Source: an uncultured beta proteobacterium (GTDB lineage Bacteria > Pseudomonadota > Gammaproteobacteria > Burkholderiales > Burkholderiaceae_C). Taken from it: DNA of 64,000 bases. Positions 1 to 9,513 of this stretch are shown in pieces (position 1 is the first letter of the stretch; each line of letters opens with the position of its first letter). Made by a program: the position numbers and the translations under genes. The DNA lies in assembly GCA_903886275.1 (NCBI GenBank), contig CAISLN010000098.1, forward strand, positions 1-64,000, in the 5' to 3' direction. The notes under the pieces are model-generated. The model was not told the DNA's origin. It saw nothing but the letters and a program-made list of their open reading frames with translations, and searched no databases.

Positions 1-1450
1 CTCAGAGTGGGATCGGTGTCGCCATAGACCTTGCTCCGGTCATCGGCCGTCACGCTCAGAGTAGCCTTGGACACGGTCAAGTTCCCATTGACTGCGTTGA
101 TGCTGTAGTTGGCTGCCGTTCCACCGCTGGCCGTGATGGTGTGGTTGCCCGCTGTGGCCGCTGCACCGGTGTCGGTGCTCAGACTGACGCCATTGACCAC
201 GCTGCTGGTGTCGGTGTATTTCAGCTGGGCCGCATTGACGGTGTAGCTCAGAGTGGGATCGGTGTCGCCATAGACCTTGCTCCGGTCATCGGCCGTCACG
301 CTCAGAGTAGCCTTGGACACGGTCAGGTTGCCGCTGTTGAACGTTGCAATGCTGTAGTTGGAATGGCTTGCCAGATTGCCCTGCGTAATCGCATGCGTAC
401 CGGCAGTAGCGCTGGAACCGGCAGCCGTGCTGATAGCGCCACTGAGTACGCTGGACGCCTGTTCGCCGTTTGCCAGTCCGCTGCCACCAATCGTATAGGT
501 CAGGCTTGGGTCGGTGTCGCCATAGACTTTGCTTTGGTTGTCGGCACTGATGACCAGTTGCCGCGCGGTGACGTTGGCCGTGGTCGTATAGGCATTCAAA
601 GCGTAATTGCCGCTGTCACTGCCGCCCAGGCTCAGGCCAGTGAGGGTCACCGTCTTGCCGTTGGCAACGCCTGCGCTGGCAAAACTGCCGTTCGCCGTGC
701 CGTTGACCGAGATGCTGTCGCCATTGATGTACTTTCCGTCTCCTGCGACAAGACCACCGCCTGTCAAACCGGCACTGCCCGTCAAACCCACAGACACCCC
801 TGCGTCGTACTCGCGGTTGCTGGCACTGATACCCGATGCCGAAACCGACTTGGGCGTGATGGTGGCGGCCTGGCTTCCAAGCGTGTAGTTGTTGGCTGCA
901 GCTCCACTCAGGGTCATACCGGTGAGAGTGACTGTGGTGGCGCTGGCGACATCCTTGCTGTTGTAGCTGCCTGTGGCGGTGCCGGTCAGACTGACCGTAT
1001 CACCGGTATAGAACCGGCCATCGGAGCTGTTGCCAGAGCCTGCGGTTTCGCCCGCCAACAAAGCCGCCGTTCCACTCACCGCAGCGTTGGTGTTGCCGTC
1101 GTAAACCTTGCTTGCAACAGTGCTCAGCCCACTTACGGTCAAGGTTTTGCGGGTGATATCTGCCGTCACCGAATTCGAACTGATGACGTAGTTTGCGGCA
1201 TCTGCGCCAGACAGGCTCAGGCCACTGAGCGTGACACTCTTGCCAAGACCGTAGTTCTTGTCTGCAAAGCTTCCCGTCGCCGTTCCGCTCAAAGACACCA
1301 GGTCTGAGGTGAGAAACTTTCCATCGCTGCTGGTGGCTCCTGCGCCAGCCAAAGCCGCGGTTCCCGTGACCGTGGTGCTGACGGTACCGTCATACACCTT
1401 GCCATTGGCCGACAAGCCCGTGACAGCCAGCGCCTTGGCTTGGACTGCCA
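1..1450 (-). repeat. YDG/MBG-type repeat block in the TpsA gene
   Basis: The translated minus strand shows successive beta-sandwich-like repeats. Three or more units carry VYDG or EYDAG cores separated by SGLSLSGADAANY-like stretches. Units with KVYGDTDPTLSYTV cores follow towards the left edge. The two leftmost units are near-identical at DNA level: bases 1-79 match 247-325, a period of 246 bp or 82 residues. Such repeats form stalks in large adhesins. The near-identity points to recent duplication or repeat expansion, and more units may lie beyond the edge. Confidence 0.8.
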
Positions 1451-4400
1451 AGGTACTGGAACCCGTAGTCGCACTCACTTGGTAGCCAAGGGGGCTCGTC
1501 AGGGTACCCACGCCCGTCAGGCTGATCGTATAACTGCCCACCGGAATATAGCCGGCGTTGCTTGGCGTGTAGGCGCCAAGGGAGGTATTCAAACTGCCTG
1601 CGGTTGCGCTGGCAAAGGTGTCACCGTCGATATACCCGGTGATGTTGACCGAGGGCGTTGAACCGCTTGCGCCGTAGGTGATGGTGGAGCCACCCGAGAC
1701 AGAGGCCGAAAGAGTCGGCGCGAGGCTATACAGAAACCAGTTTCCACTGCTTGCATAAGCGGGCATGGTGCCGGTATAGCTTTGGGCGTAATGCTTGGAG
1801 TAAGTGCCCATCCCCTCCAGGCTATTGGCAGGATTGGTGGAGTAGACCAAGTAGCGGCCGGTTCCCGGAAGGATGCCGGTATCGCTTGCCAGGTTGTTGG
1901 TGAAGTTGCGCGCGGCAATCAGCACGCTGTCTCCAGCCGCGCTGCCCACCGCCTGGTTCAGCACCACATCCGAGCTGGCGCCCGCCGCCTGCAGTAGCAG
2001 TCCGGTGGCTGCCGTGATGCCGTCGAGGCCACCGACGCTGCCGACCGTCAAACTGGACGCGGAGGTTTTTACTTGCGCAGAACCCACATTGCCGGCCAGG
2101 GTGCCAATGGTGTTGGTGCCTGCGGTCAAGCCAAACGCGCCCGTGCCGTTGAGCAGCAATTGGGAAATGTTGAAGGTGCCTGCGCCCTTGGTGACCGAGC
2201 CGCTTCCCAATGCCGACAATTTGAAGACACCGGTGCTGGCGGCCACACTGGAGGTGCCCAGCGCCAAGACACCATTGGTGACAGAGAGTTCAAATTGGTT
2301 GGCGCTGGCCTCACCCGATGTCAGGGTTCCAGTAATGCCCAGGCCACCGGATCCGGCGAGAACGCTGACGTTCACTGGCAAGGTGCTGGCGCCACGCAAC
2401 ATGGCTGCAGCCGTAAAGTTCATCCCGGTCAATGCGGTGGCGCCACTTTGGTCGGAACGACCCAGCGAAATATTGGCGAAGCCGCTGGACTGCTGAATGA
2501 CCGATCCGACTTCTGCGGCCGTCATCGAAAAGCCTGCCCCTGCTGCGTCGAATCCAACCACGCCGGCCGTGTCCGCTGCCGCCACTTGCAATTGGGCGGC
2601 ATTGGCACCCCGGATCAGCGTGTCTGAGGCCAGTACGATGCCTGCGCCAGTGGCGCTACTGCCGCCCGCCTTAAGCACCACGCTTTGCGTGGCGCTGGTG
2701 CCTATCACTGTGGCGGCATTGAAGCGTATGCCCACGCCCTGGTTGCTGCTATCCAAGCCCTGGTTCACCACCGCAATATGGGCACCATATAAATCGTCCA
2801 GCACCATGTTGGCAGCGGCGTTGCTGGTCTTGTCTGTGCTTTTCAGCACCGTCAGGTTCACGTCGCCCGTACCTGCGTTGATGGAGGTTCCCGGCGCCAT
2901 GACAATTTGGGCCACACAAACACTGCAATCGGCATCCACAACGCCACTGGCCACGCCCTTGTTGGTGGTGGCACTGAAGTTGCCGTTGTCGGTGGTGATA
3001 TTGGCCTGGATGGTGACCGATCGGCCAGCCTCCAGAGTCAGGCTGCCGCCCGTTCCGGCAGCGGAACTGGTCACCGCTTTGAGCACGGTGATGTTGTTGC
3101 TGGCTTGCAAGGTGACGTTGGTGCCAGCGTTGAGCATGTCGGTCAATGCGGCCGGGGTCATGACCACGTCGCCTCCTGTACTGGCGCTGAACGCCATCAG
3201 ACCGGCACTGCCACCCAAGGCGGTGAATTCTGCGCTGGTGGCGGCAAGCTTGTCGCTGGTCCAGTTCAAATTTCCCGCCGTGTTGACCAAGTCTGCGGTG
3301 TTCGGGGTGGTCGTGCTCTGACCCACCACCGTCAGTGCCATGGCATGTGTCGCGTTGGCACCCGAGGTGGCATCCGGAGTAACCCAGACCAGAGGGCGGT
3401 ACTGCACCTGCTCAGACGCGGTCACCGCCGTGGGCAGCATGGCGTACTGCACATCCGACAAGTAGTTGCTGTAACTGTCCCAGGTCGTGGTTTGCAGGCC
3501 GGCGCTGCTGGAGGCCAGGCCGACCACGCTGTTGCGCCAACTGATGGGGCCGGCAATACCTGTGGCACCCGGTATCAGGGTAATGGAGCCTGCACCCGCA
3601 GCGCAATAAGCCGCATTGCTCAGGCTTAAAAGGTCACCGGTTGCGACCTGTGCATTGCCCACGGTGCGCTGCAAGCTGATGTTGGTCTGGCCCACTGCAT
3701 TTCCGGCGAGATTGCCCACCAGACTGTTGGCTTGGTTCACCGTTGCTGCGGTGCTGCTGTCGCCATAGGCATGGCCATTGCTGCCATCGACCCAGGTCAT
3801 CGCCCCGGCAGCGGCGCCGCCAGTGGCAACGTCGTTGGTATTGGTCCAATCGGCTGAGCGCACCACGTAGTTGGTGTAGCTGGCGTTGCTCAGCGTGATG
3901 ACGCCCGGTGTCCATGTATGGATATACCAACCTATCATGGCGTCATAAACATCGGTTGCCTGACCCCGTCCGACATGGTCGTTCGCCGTGCTGCCAGTCA
4001 GGCTGTTGCTGGTGCCCACGGCGCCGACTGCGCCGCCGGCTGCCACAAAGGTGACGGCGCCAGCCTGGGCCGCACTGCCGTTGGCCCAATACGGACTTGC
4101 CACCGCATAGCGGCCACCGGCCAGTACCGCAACCCCCGGCATGATGTAGCTGTAGGCGGGTGTCGAACTGATGCTCAGCGGCGCAGATGCAGGGGTGCTG
4201 CCCAGCGACTGGGGACCGTAGAGGTCCCAAACTGCGTAGGAGACTGCATCCCCATACTGGCTGCCCACCAAGGAGTTGCTGGCCGAAACAAGGCCGCCGC
4301 TGCTGGCCCCAATCAGCTGTCCATTGGTGCCATTGACCCAGGTGGCCGCTCCGTAGGAAGCTGGCAAGACGGTGGTGGCAGCCGCCGTTGGGTCGGTGCT

Positions 4401-7400
4401 CCAGAATGGCGAGGAAACGACAAAGTTACCGTCGGCCAGCGCAAATACGCCGCCGCGTCCGATTTGGTCGCCTTTGAGGTCCGAGTTCTTGTCCACCCAG
4501 GCGCCCACCCAGCCCAGACCTTGCACATAGCGATACGCGGTATAGCCGGTTGTTGGGTGGTAACCCACAGTCACCGCGATGCTGCCCGAAGCTGTATTGC
4601 CGACCAGGCTGTTGGCGCTAGACACCGTGCCCACCACGCCCGCCGTGCCGCTGCCCCAGGTCACTGCTCCGCGCTCACTGTTCCATTGCGGATTGACGAG
4701 CACGTAATTGCCATTGCTCAACTCGACCACGCCACCGACAGGCAATGCGTAACCCAGGTTGTCATTGGTATGGGAAGCAAGCAGGCTGTTGGCGCCCGAT
4801 AGCGTGCCGCCCGAACTGCCGTCAGCGTAATGCCCGTTCGCGCCATTGAGCCAGGTCACCGCACCTGCGGCGGTGGCTGCGGTGTTGTTCCAACTGGCGC
4901 TGCCAATCAATACATTGCCATTCGAGAGTTGCGAAACGATAGGAGAACTATTGAAAGCAAAATTGGTGCTCAGCCCACCGTAGCCATCTGACACAAAATG
5001 CGTGACAGCAACGGACTGGGTGCCGTAGTTTTGCCCGACCTTTATATACACCGATCCGGTGTATGCAGAGACGTCACTCGAGATGCCAAACTGGTAGGGG
5101 CCCAGGTTGCGGGTCGCAGTAGTGGTGTAGCCATCAGAGTTGCGCACACTCACTGTGGGCGTCACCCAGGTGCTATCGGCCAAGGTGCCGAGCCGGTCAC
5201 CAGCGGAGACCAACTGGTTGTGGTTGGTGGCGCTAAAGATGTCCTGCGTGCTTCCCAGCAAACTGTTTGCTGTGCCAACCGTACCCACGCTGCTTGCGCC
5301 TAGCCAGGTCAGGGCACCACGGCCATTGCCCCAGCTGGGGCTGATAGTCAGAAAGTTTCCGTCATTCAGTGTGCTGCCCAACAGGCCCACATGGTCGCCG
5401 GTAGTGGTGAGGTTGTAGGTGGTGTCGGTGTACGCTTGCGCATTCGCCGTACGGCTGCTAGTCGCCGTGGTGTAGACGTCGGAGGTGCTACCCACCAGGC
5501 TATTGCTGCTGCCCACCGCGCCGGCCAGGCCGGTTGTGCCATTGCCCCAGGTCACAGCGCCCTTGCCCGCGCTCCAGCTGGGACTGCGCACCACAAAGTT
5601 GCCGTTGGTGAGCAGGTCCACCGTTGGGGTCAGGTTGGCATACCAGGTCGAATCGATACGCGAGGCGCCATCATTTCCCATGCTGGTCGTCATACGAGAA
5701 TTCGACTGGTTGTAGCTGCCCACATAATCTCCGGCCAGGCTGCCGACCAGACTGTTGCTGCTCGACAGGGCCGCACCGGCACCGGCAGCCCCAAAGGCGT
5801 GGCCATTGCTGCCGTCTACCCAGGTGACGGCGCCAAACGCCGCCGTGGTGTATTGCACCGATGCGCGATTGCCCCACTGCGGGCTGAGCACCAAGTAATG
5901 GGGTCTGAGGCCATCGCTGCCCATGGCACCCACCGTGATGACGCCGCCCGATCCCACGGCCTCGTATGCGTCGGACCCGACCAGGCTGTTGGCAGAAGAT
6001 ACAGCACCCAGCACGCCACTGCTTGCGCTGCCCCAGGTGACCGCGCCGGCATTGATCTTCGTGCCTGTTGGATGGGTCCATGTGGGACTGTAGGCGACGT
6101 AATTGCTGGCGCTCAACGGGATGACCGTTGTTCCAATCAGGTCCCCACCCGTGCTGCCCACCAGGCTGTTGGCAGATGACATCTGACCGGCCATGCCGGT
6201 AGCGCCAAGGCCAAAGGTCACAGAGCCGGCCGACCCGCCGCTCGTGGTGTCCACCACCAGGTAGTTGCCATTGGTCAACGTGACAAGGCCGTTGGCCACA
6301 TCCCCTTGGGTCATACGGGACGCAGCGTAGGGATAGGTGGTGTTGTAAGTCGTCGTGTTGTAGTCGTACGAGTAACTGGTTAGCGATGAACTACTGGCCT
6401 TGCTGCCAAGGGCATCACCGGCTGCACCCACCAGGCTGTTGCCAATGGCGACAGCCACTCCTGTGGCACCTGCGCCGTAGACCAGGCCATTGCTGCCGTT
6501 GACCCAGGTGACGGCACCATTCGGATTGTTCTGCAAGAACTTGCCAGCTGCGGCATTGCCCGTGGCTGCCCACAGCGGGCTATCCACCAGGTAATTGGCG
6601 CCACCCGTGCCCACCGGCACGATGCCACCGCTGCCCACAAAGTCAAAACTGCGATCGCCGTACAGGCTGTTCGAGGTGGCCACCGTACCCGTGGCACCGC
6701 CGCTTGCCCCATAGGTCACGGCACCCGCATAGGTGTAAGCGCCGTTGGTCCATTGCGGACTGGCCACCGCATAGTTGCCACCGGCCAAGGCCACCACGCT
6801 TTGACCCACGAAGTCGCCAGGCGCGCCCGGCGCGTTGGAGCGTATGGGACTATTGGCGCTGCCGTTATAGGTCTCGGTATAGGGCAGGGCCGACGCCCAG
6901 TCCAGCACATAAACCGTATGGGAGCTTGAGTCGGTGGAAGTCACCGCCACGCTTCGGATGGGCGTGCTGCCCACCAGGGAAACTGTTGCCGAGATCGCCC
7001 CACCTGCGGCGCCATTGCGTAGTTGGCCATTGCTGGCATTGATCCAGGTCGCGGAACCGCGACCGTTATACGCATAGGGATTGCCCACCACCACATTGCC
7101 GTCGGTCAAGGCATAGACTGCCGTTGTGCCTGGCACGCTGACATAGTTCACCGCATCGAAATAGGTCAGCTTACCCAACTGGTCGTTGGCGGTCACCGTG
7201 GCACTTCCCGTCGAGACGTTCTTGCCGTTGTAAGTGCTGACCGAGTCCGTTCCCGTGGAGCCCACCAGGCTATTGGAAGTGCCCACCAGATTGGCCGCGC
7301 CGCCATTGGTGCCTGCGCCACTTTGCCAGGTAATGGCACCGGAAGAAACCGAGCCTGCGGTGATGGCGTAGGCACTCGGATGCGGCAGCGCATCGGTCAT

Positions 7401-9413
7401 CACGGTCGCATCCAACGCGCTCTTACTGAAGTAGTTCTTGCTGGCCTGGGTATAAAAGTTGGGGCTCAGCACCAGGTAGTTGCCATTGCTGAGCGTGTAG
7501 ATGCCGGCACTGGAAATCTTGTCGCCAGCGTAGCTACCGCGCAGGTTGGATAGCAGTGCCCCGGTCTTGGTGTCAAACAGATAGACAGCACCGGTTGCGG
7601 TCGCACTTCCGGTATCGGCGTTGGGTGCGGTGATGAGCACATTGCCGCCGCTCAAGACCTTAGTTGTAGTGCCAAATCCATTGGTGCTCGATGGCGTCGG
7701 GTCAGCCAGGTCCAGCGTGGCCAAGGCACTGCTGGCGTCGTCAATGATGATATTGCGTGGATCGAAGAGGACGGAGCCGCCATGTGCGCCAGACAAGTCC
7801 ACCTTGCCGGTGAAGGCCAGGTTGCCCTTGCCGGAGATTTCGGCCTGACCTCCATTGCCACCCAGTGCACCCCCTGTGGCCGATACCTGGCCTGCGAACA
7901 GGGTGGTGTTGTCAGACCACACCACCACGGTGCCACCGTCGCCACGTTCACCGGCATCCGCACGCAGCGAACTGCTTGCGTTGATACCGAGCTCCAGCGC
8001 ATTGGCAAGGGAACTGTCGGCACCTTGGAACCCTCCGCCAATGCGGATGCTTCCGCCATTGCCTGTTCCGCTGGCATCGATGCGTACCGCGCGGAGTTGA
8101 ACGCTGTCGGCGGTCATGCTGACGCTGCCGCCCTCGGCGTTGGCCCCGGTGCCACGCGCCGATAGGTTGGCCGAGGAGTAGATCCGCCCCTGTACGGCAC
8201 TGTCCGTGCTGCCGGTGTGGCCACCCTGTATAGACACCGAGCCACCTGCGGTCGCACCGTCAGCGCTCAACAGCGTCGAGGCGGTTTGCATCACGGTCGT
8301 GGCATCCAGGGCAATGTGTCCACCCTGCCCCTGGTCGGAATTGGCTTGCATTTGGCCCGACTGGTTGATGAAGTCAGCGCGCACACTGATACTTCCCGCC
8401 TTGCTTGCCGACACGTTGACAATGCCGGCCGTATCGACGGTGCTACCTTCTAGCAGGACTGCACCACCCGCTGCTTCAATCTTTGCGGCACTGCTGACCA
8501 GGCGCAAAACACCATCCTGTGTCACCAACTGGTTTGCAGTGCTGGCACCGCCTACTGAAATGGCTTGTTCAACCAAACGGTTGGCCGCGCCCGCAGAAAG
8601 AATAGCCGTGCCACCGTCCACCTGGATCAGGTTTCGGTTTTCCACCAACGCACTCACGCTGGCGGGGTCTACTTTGACACCCAAAAGGCCAGTGCCAGAA
8701 ATATCCAAGGTGACGGCATCTCCTGCTGCCATCGCAACGGTTCCCAACTTCGCGGTAAGCACCCCTTCGTTTCTTGCTTCCTGCGACAGCAATGCAATAT
8801 AGCCGCCAGCCTTTGCAGTGAGCGCGCCCTGGTTCACGACGCTGGCACCCGCGCTTTCACGAAAAAATTTCAGACGTCCGTTCATGAAATCCGTGTCTGA
8901 AATATTCAACGAGCTGGCAACCAAGCCGCCCACATCCACTTGCGAGCCTGGGCCAAAGACAATGCCACTCGGATTGACCAAAATGACCTGCCCATTGGCG
9001 CTCATGCGGCCATAGATGGCGCTCGGGTCTCCGGTCATGACCCGGTTCAAGGCCACCGACGCAGCGCTTGGCTGGCTGAAGTTCACTTGGGCTTGCGCAC
9101 CGATGTTGAAGCTCTGCCAATTGATAGCCGCCTGCGTCGAGCTTTGCAAAATAGTGAGCTGATTGCCGCTCTGGCTGATGCTGGCCTGTCCGGCGCTGAC
9201 TGCCGCGCCTGTGGGCAATGCGTTGGTGGCAGGTGGCCCCGCAGCCAAGGCCGAGGTTGCGGCGATGGCTGCGATGGCGAGCACGGCGCCGACTACGGCC
9301 GAGCTGCGTTTACCATGTCCGCGGGCAAACTCGGCCACCGCGACATAAGCACCAATGGCATCACGCCAAACCAAGCGATAAATACGATTGATAGCACCAG
9401 GACCTTTGTTCAT
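1..9413 (-). CDS. TpsA filamentous haemagglutinin-family exoprotein, partial (C-terminus beyond the left edge)
   Basis: One uninterrupted minus-strand reading frame runs from ATG 9411-9413 to the left edge, at least 3137 residues; no stop is inside the window. A GAGGAG ribosome-binding site lies 7 bases before the ATG. Residues 1-35 are an extended type V signal (MNKGPGAINRIYRLVW then a VAVAE-like box), followed by a hydrophobic stretch ending near LAAG (about 58). The next about 250 residues look like the TPS secretion domain, with SINWQSF-like and NPSGIVFGPG motifs. A beta-helix-type low-complexity region follows, then about 15 propeller-like repeats (roughly residues 700-1920), more beta-helix, and YDG/MBG repeats from about residue 2600. 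Such proteins are exported by a cognate TpsB, encoded just upstream, and usually act in adhesion or contact. The C-terminus, which would show whether a toxin tip exists, is not visible. Confidence 0.93.
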   Translation of the reverse strand, partial: MNKGPGAINRIYRLVWRDAIGAYVAVAEFARGHGKRSSAVVGAVLAIAAIAATSALAAGPPATNALPTGAAVSAGQASISQSGNQLTILQSSTQAAINWQSFNIGAQAQVNFSQPSAASVALNRVMTGDPSAIYGRMSANGQVILVNPSGIVFGPGSQVDVGGLVASSLNISDTDFMNGRLKFFRESAGASVVNQGALTAKAGGYIALLSQEARNEGVLTAKLGTVAMAAGDAVTLDISGTGLLGVKVDPASVSALVENRNLIQVDGGTAILSAGAANRLVEQAISVGGASTANQLVTQDGVLRLVSSAAKIEAAGGAVLLEGSTVDTAGIVNVSASKAGSISVRADFINQSGQMQANSDQGQGGHIALDATTVMQTASTLLSADGATAGGSVSIQGGHTGSTDSAVQGRIYSSANLSARGTGANAEGGSVSMTADSVQLRAVRIDASGTGNGGSIRIGGGFQGADSSLANALELGINASSSLRADAGERGDGGTVVVWSDNTTLFAGQVSATGGALGGNGGQAEISGKGNLAFTGKVDLSGAHGGSVLFDPRNIIIDDASSALATLDLADPTPSSTNGFGTTTKVLSGGNVLITAPNADTGSATATGAVYLFDTKTGALLSNLRGSYAGDKISSAGIYTLSNGNYLVLSPNFYTQASKNYFSKSALDATVMTDALPHPSAYAITAGSVSSGAITWQSGAGTNGGAANLVGTSNSLVGSTGTDSVSTYNGKNVSTGSATVTANDQLGKLTYFDAVNYVSVPGTTAVYALTDGNVVVGNPYAYNGRGSATWINASNGQLRNGAAGGAISATVSLVGSTPIRSVAVTSTDSSSHTVYVLDWASALPYTETYNGSANSPIRSNAPGAPGDFVGQSVVALAGGNYAVASPQWTNGAYTYAGAVTYGASGGATGTVATSNSLYGDRSFDFVGSGGIVPVGTGGANYLVDSPLWAATGNAAAGKFLQNNPNGAVTWVNGSNGLVYGAGATGVAVAIGNSLVGAAGDALGSKASSSSLTSYSYDYNTTTYNTTYPYAASRMTQGDVANGLVTLTNGNYLVVDTTSGGSAGSVTFGLGATGMAGQMSSANSLVGSTGGDLIGTTVIPLSASNYVAYSPTWTHPTGTKINAGAVTWGSASSGVLGAVSSANSLVGSDAYEAVGSGGVITVGAMGSDGLRPHYLVLSPQWGNRASVQYTTAAFGAVTWVDGSNGHAFGAAGAGAALSSSNSLVGSLAGDYVGSYNQSNSRMTTSMGNDGASRIDSTWYANLTPTVDLLTNGNFVVRSPSWSAGKGAVTWGNGTTGLAGAVGSSNSLVGSTSDVYTTATSSRTANAQAYTDTTYNLTTTGDHVGLLGSTLNDGNFLTISPSWGNGRGALTWLGASSVGTVGTANSLLGSTQDIFSATNHNQLVSAGDRLGTLADSTWVTPTVSVRNSDGYTTTATRNLGPYQFGISSDVSAYTGSVYIKVGQNYGTQSVAVTHFVSDGYGGLSTNFAFNSSPIVSQLSNGNVLIGSASWNNTAATAAGAVTWLNGANGHYADGSSGGTLSGANSLLASHTNDNLGYALPVGGVVELSNGNYVLVNPQWNSERGAVTWGSGTAGVVGTVSSANSLVGNTASGSIAVTVGYHPTTGYTAYRYVQGLGWVGAWVDKNSDLKGDQIGRGGVFALADGNFVVSSPFWSTDPTAAATTVLPASYGAATWVNGTNGQLIGASSGGLVSASNSLVGSQYGDAVSYAVWDLYGPQSLGSTPASAPLSISSTPAYSYIMPGVAVLAGGRYAVASPYWANGSAAQAGAVTFVAAGGAVGAVGTSNSLTGSTANDHVGRGQATDVYDAMIGWYIHTWTPGVITLSNASYTNYVVRSADWTNTNDVATGGAAAGAMTWVDGSNGHAYGDSSTAATVNQANSLVGNLAGNAVGQTNISLQRTVGNAQVATGDLLSLSNAAYCAAGAGSITLIPGATGIAGPISWRNSVVGLASSSAGLQTTTWDSYSNYLSDVQYAMLPTAVTASEQVQYRPLVWVTPDATSGANATHAMALTVVGQSTTTPNTADLVNTAGNLNWTSDKLAATSAEFTALGGSAGLMAFSASTGGDVVMTPAALTDMLNAGTNVTLQASNNITVLKAVTSSAAGTGGSLTLEAGRSVTIQANITTDNGNFSATTNKGVASGVVDADCSVCVAQIVMAPGTSINAGTGDVNLTVLKSTDKTSNAAANMVLDDLYGAHIAVVNQGLDSSNQGVGIRFNAATVIGTSATQSVVLKAGGSSATGAGIVLASDTLIRGANAAQLQVAAADTAGVVGFDAAGAGFSMTAAEVGSVIQQSSGFANISLGRSDQSGATALTGMNFTAAAMLRGASTLPVNVSVLAGSGGLGITGTLTSGEASANQFELSVTNGVLALGTSSVAASTGVFKLSALGSGSVTKGAGTFNISQLLLNGTGAFGLTAGTNTIGTLAGNVGSAQVKTSASSLTVGSVGGLDGITAATGLLLQAAGASSDVVLNQAVGSAAGDSVLIAARNFTNNLASDTGILPGTGRYLVYSTNPANSLEGMGTYSKHYAQSYTGTMPAYASSGNWFLYSLAPTLSASVSGGSTITYGASGSTPSVNITGYIDGDTFASATAGSLNTSLGAYTPSNAGYIPVGSYTISLTGVGTLTSPLGYQVSATTGSSTLAVQAKALAVTGLSANGKVYDGTVSTTVTGTAALAGAGATSSDGKFLTSDLVSLSGTATGSFADKNYGLGKSVTLSGLSLSGADAANYVISSNSVTADITRKTLTVSGLSTVASKVYDGNTNAAVSGTAALLAGETAGSGNSSDGRFYTGDTVSLTGTATGSYNSKDVASATTVTLTGMTLSGAAANNYTLGSQAATITPKSVSASGISASNREYDAGVSVGLTGSAGLTGGGLVAGDGKYINGDSISVNGTANGSFASAGVANGKTVTLTGLSLGGSDSGNYALNAYTTTANVTARQLVISADNQSKVYGDTDPSLTYTIGGSGLANGEQASSVLSGAISTAAGSSATAGTHAITQGNLASHSNYSIATFNSGNLTVSKATLSVTADDRSKVYGDTDPTLSYTVNAAQLKYTDTSSVVNGVSLSTDTGAAATAGNHTITASGGTAANYSINAVNGNLTVSKATLSVTADDRSKVYGDTDPTL
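3640..7300 (-). repeat. About 15 propeller-like protein repeats in TpsA
   Basis: The translated frame repeats a unit of roughly 60-90 residues with the pattern L-NGNYVV-SP-W, AGAVTW-G, then SSANSLVGS. I count about 15 NSLVGS-type motifs, near 7268, 6975, 6845, 6665, 6435, 6165, 5985, 5750, 5500, 5260, 4790, 4605, 4270, 4006 and 3720. The glycine/asparagine spacing resembles FG-GAP or beta-propeller blades. It may be one of the unnamed repeat families (DUF5649/DUF5650-like) seen in other haemagglutinin-type exoproteins; this could not be checked. The repeats diverge at DNA level, so they are old. Confidence 0.7.
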
Positions 9414-9513
9414 GTCTCACTCCTCAATTTGACTAGCACTTTCAAGCTGCCAACGCAGCAATGGCTGAAAGAACGATATTTGTTTCGATAGCTATAGCGC
9501 TGTCTGGCAGAGA

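Noticed and set aside
141-3629. Several plus-strand frames of 180-390 codons inside the TpsA region
   Set aside because: The minus strand has one unbroken frame through all of them, with adhesin repeats; the plus-strand frames are shadows.
1-7300. Tandem DNA repeats considered as a CRISPR array
   Set aside because: Repeat periods are 180-270 bp and lie in frame in a coding gene; there are no short identical repeats with unique spacers, and no cas genes in the window.
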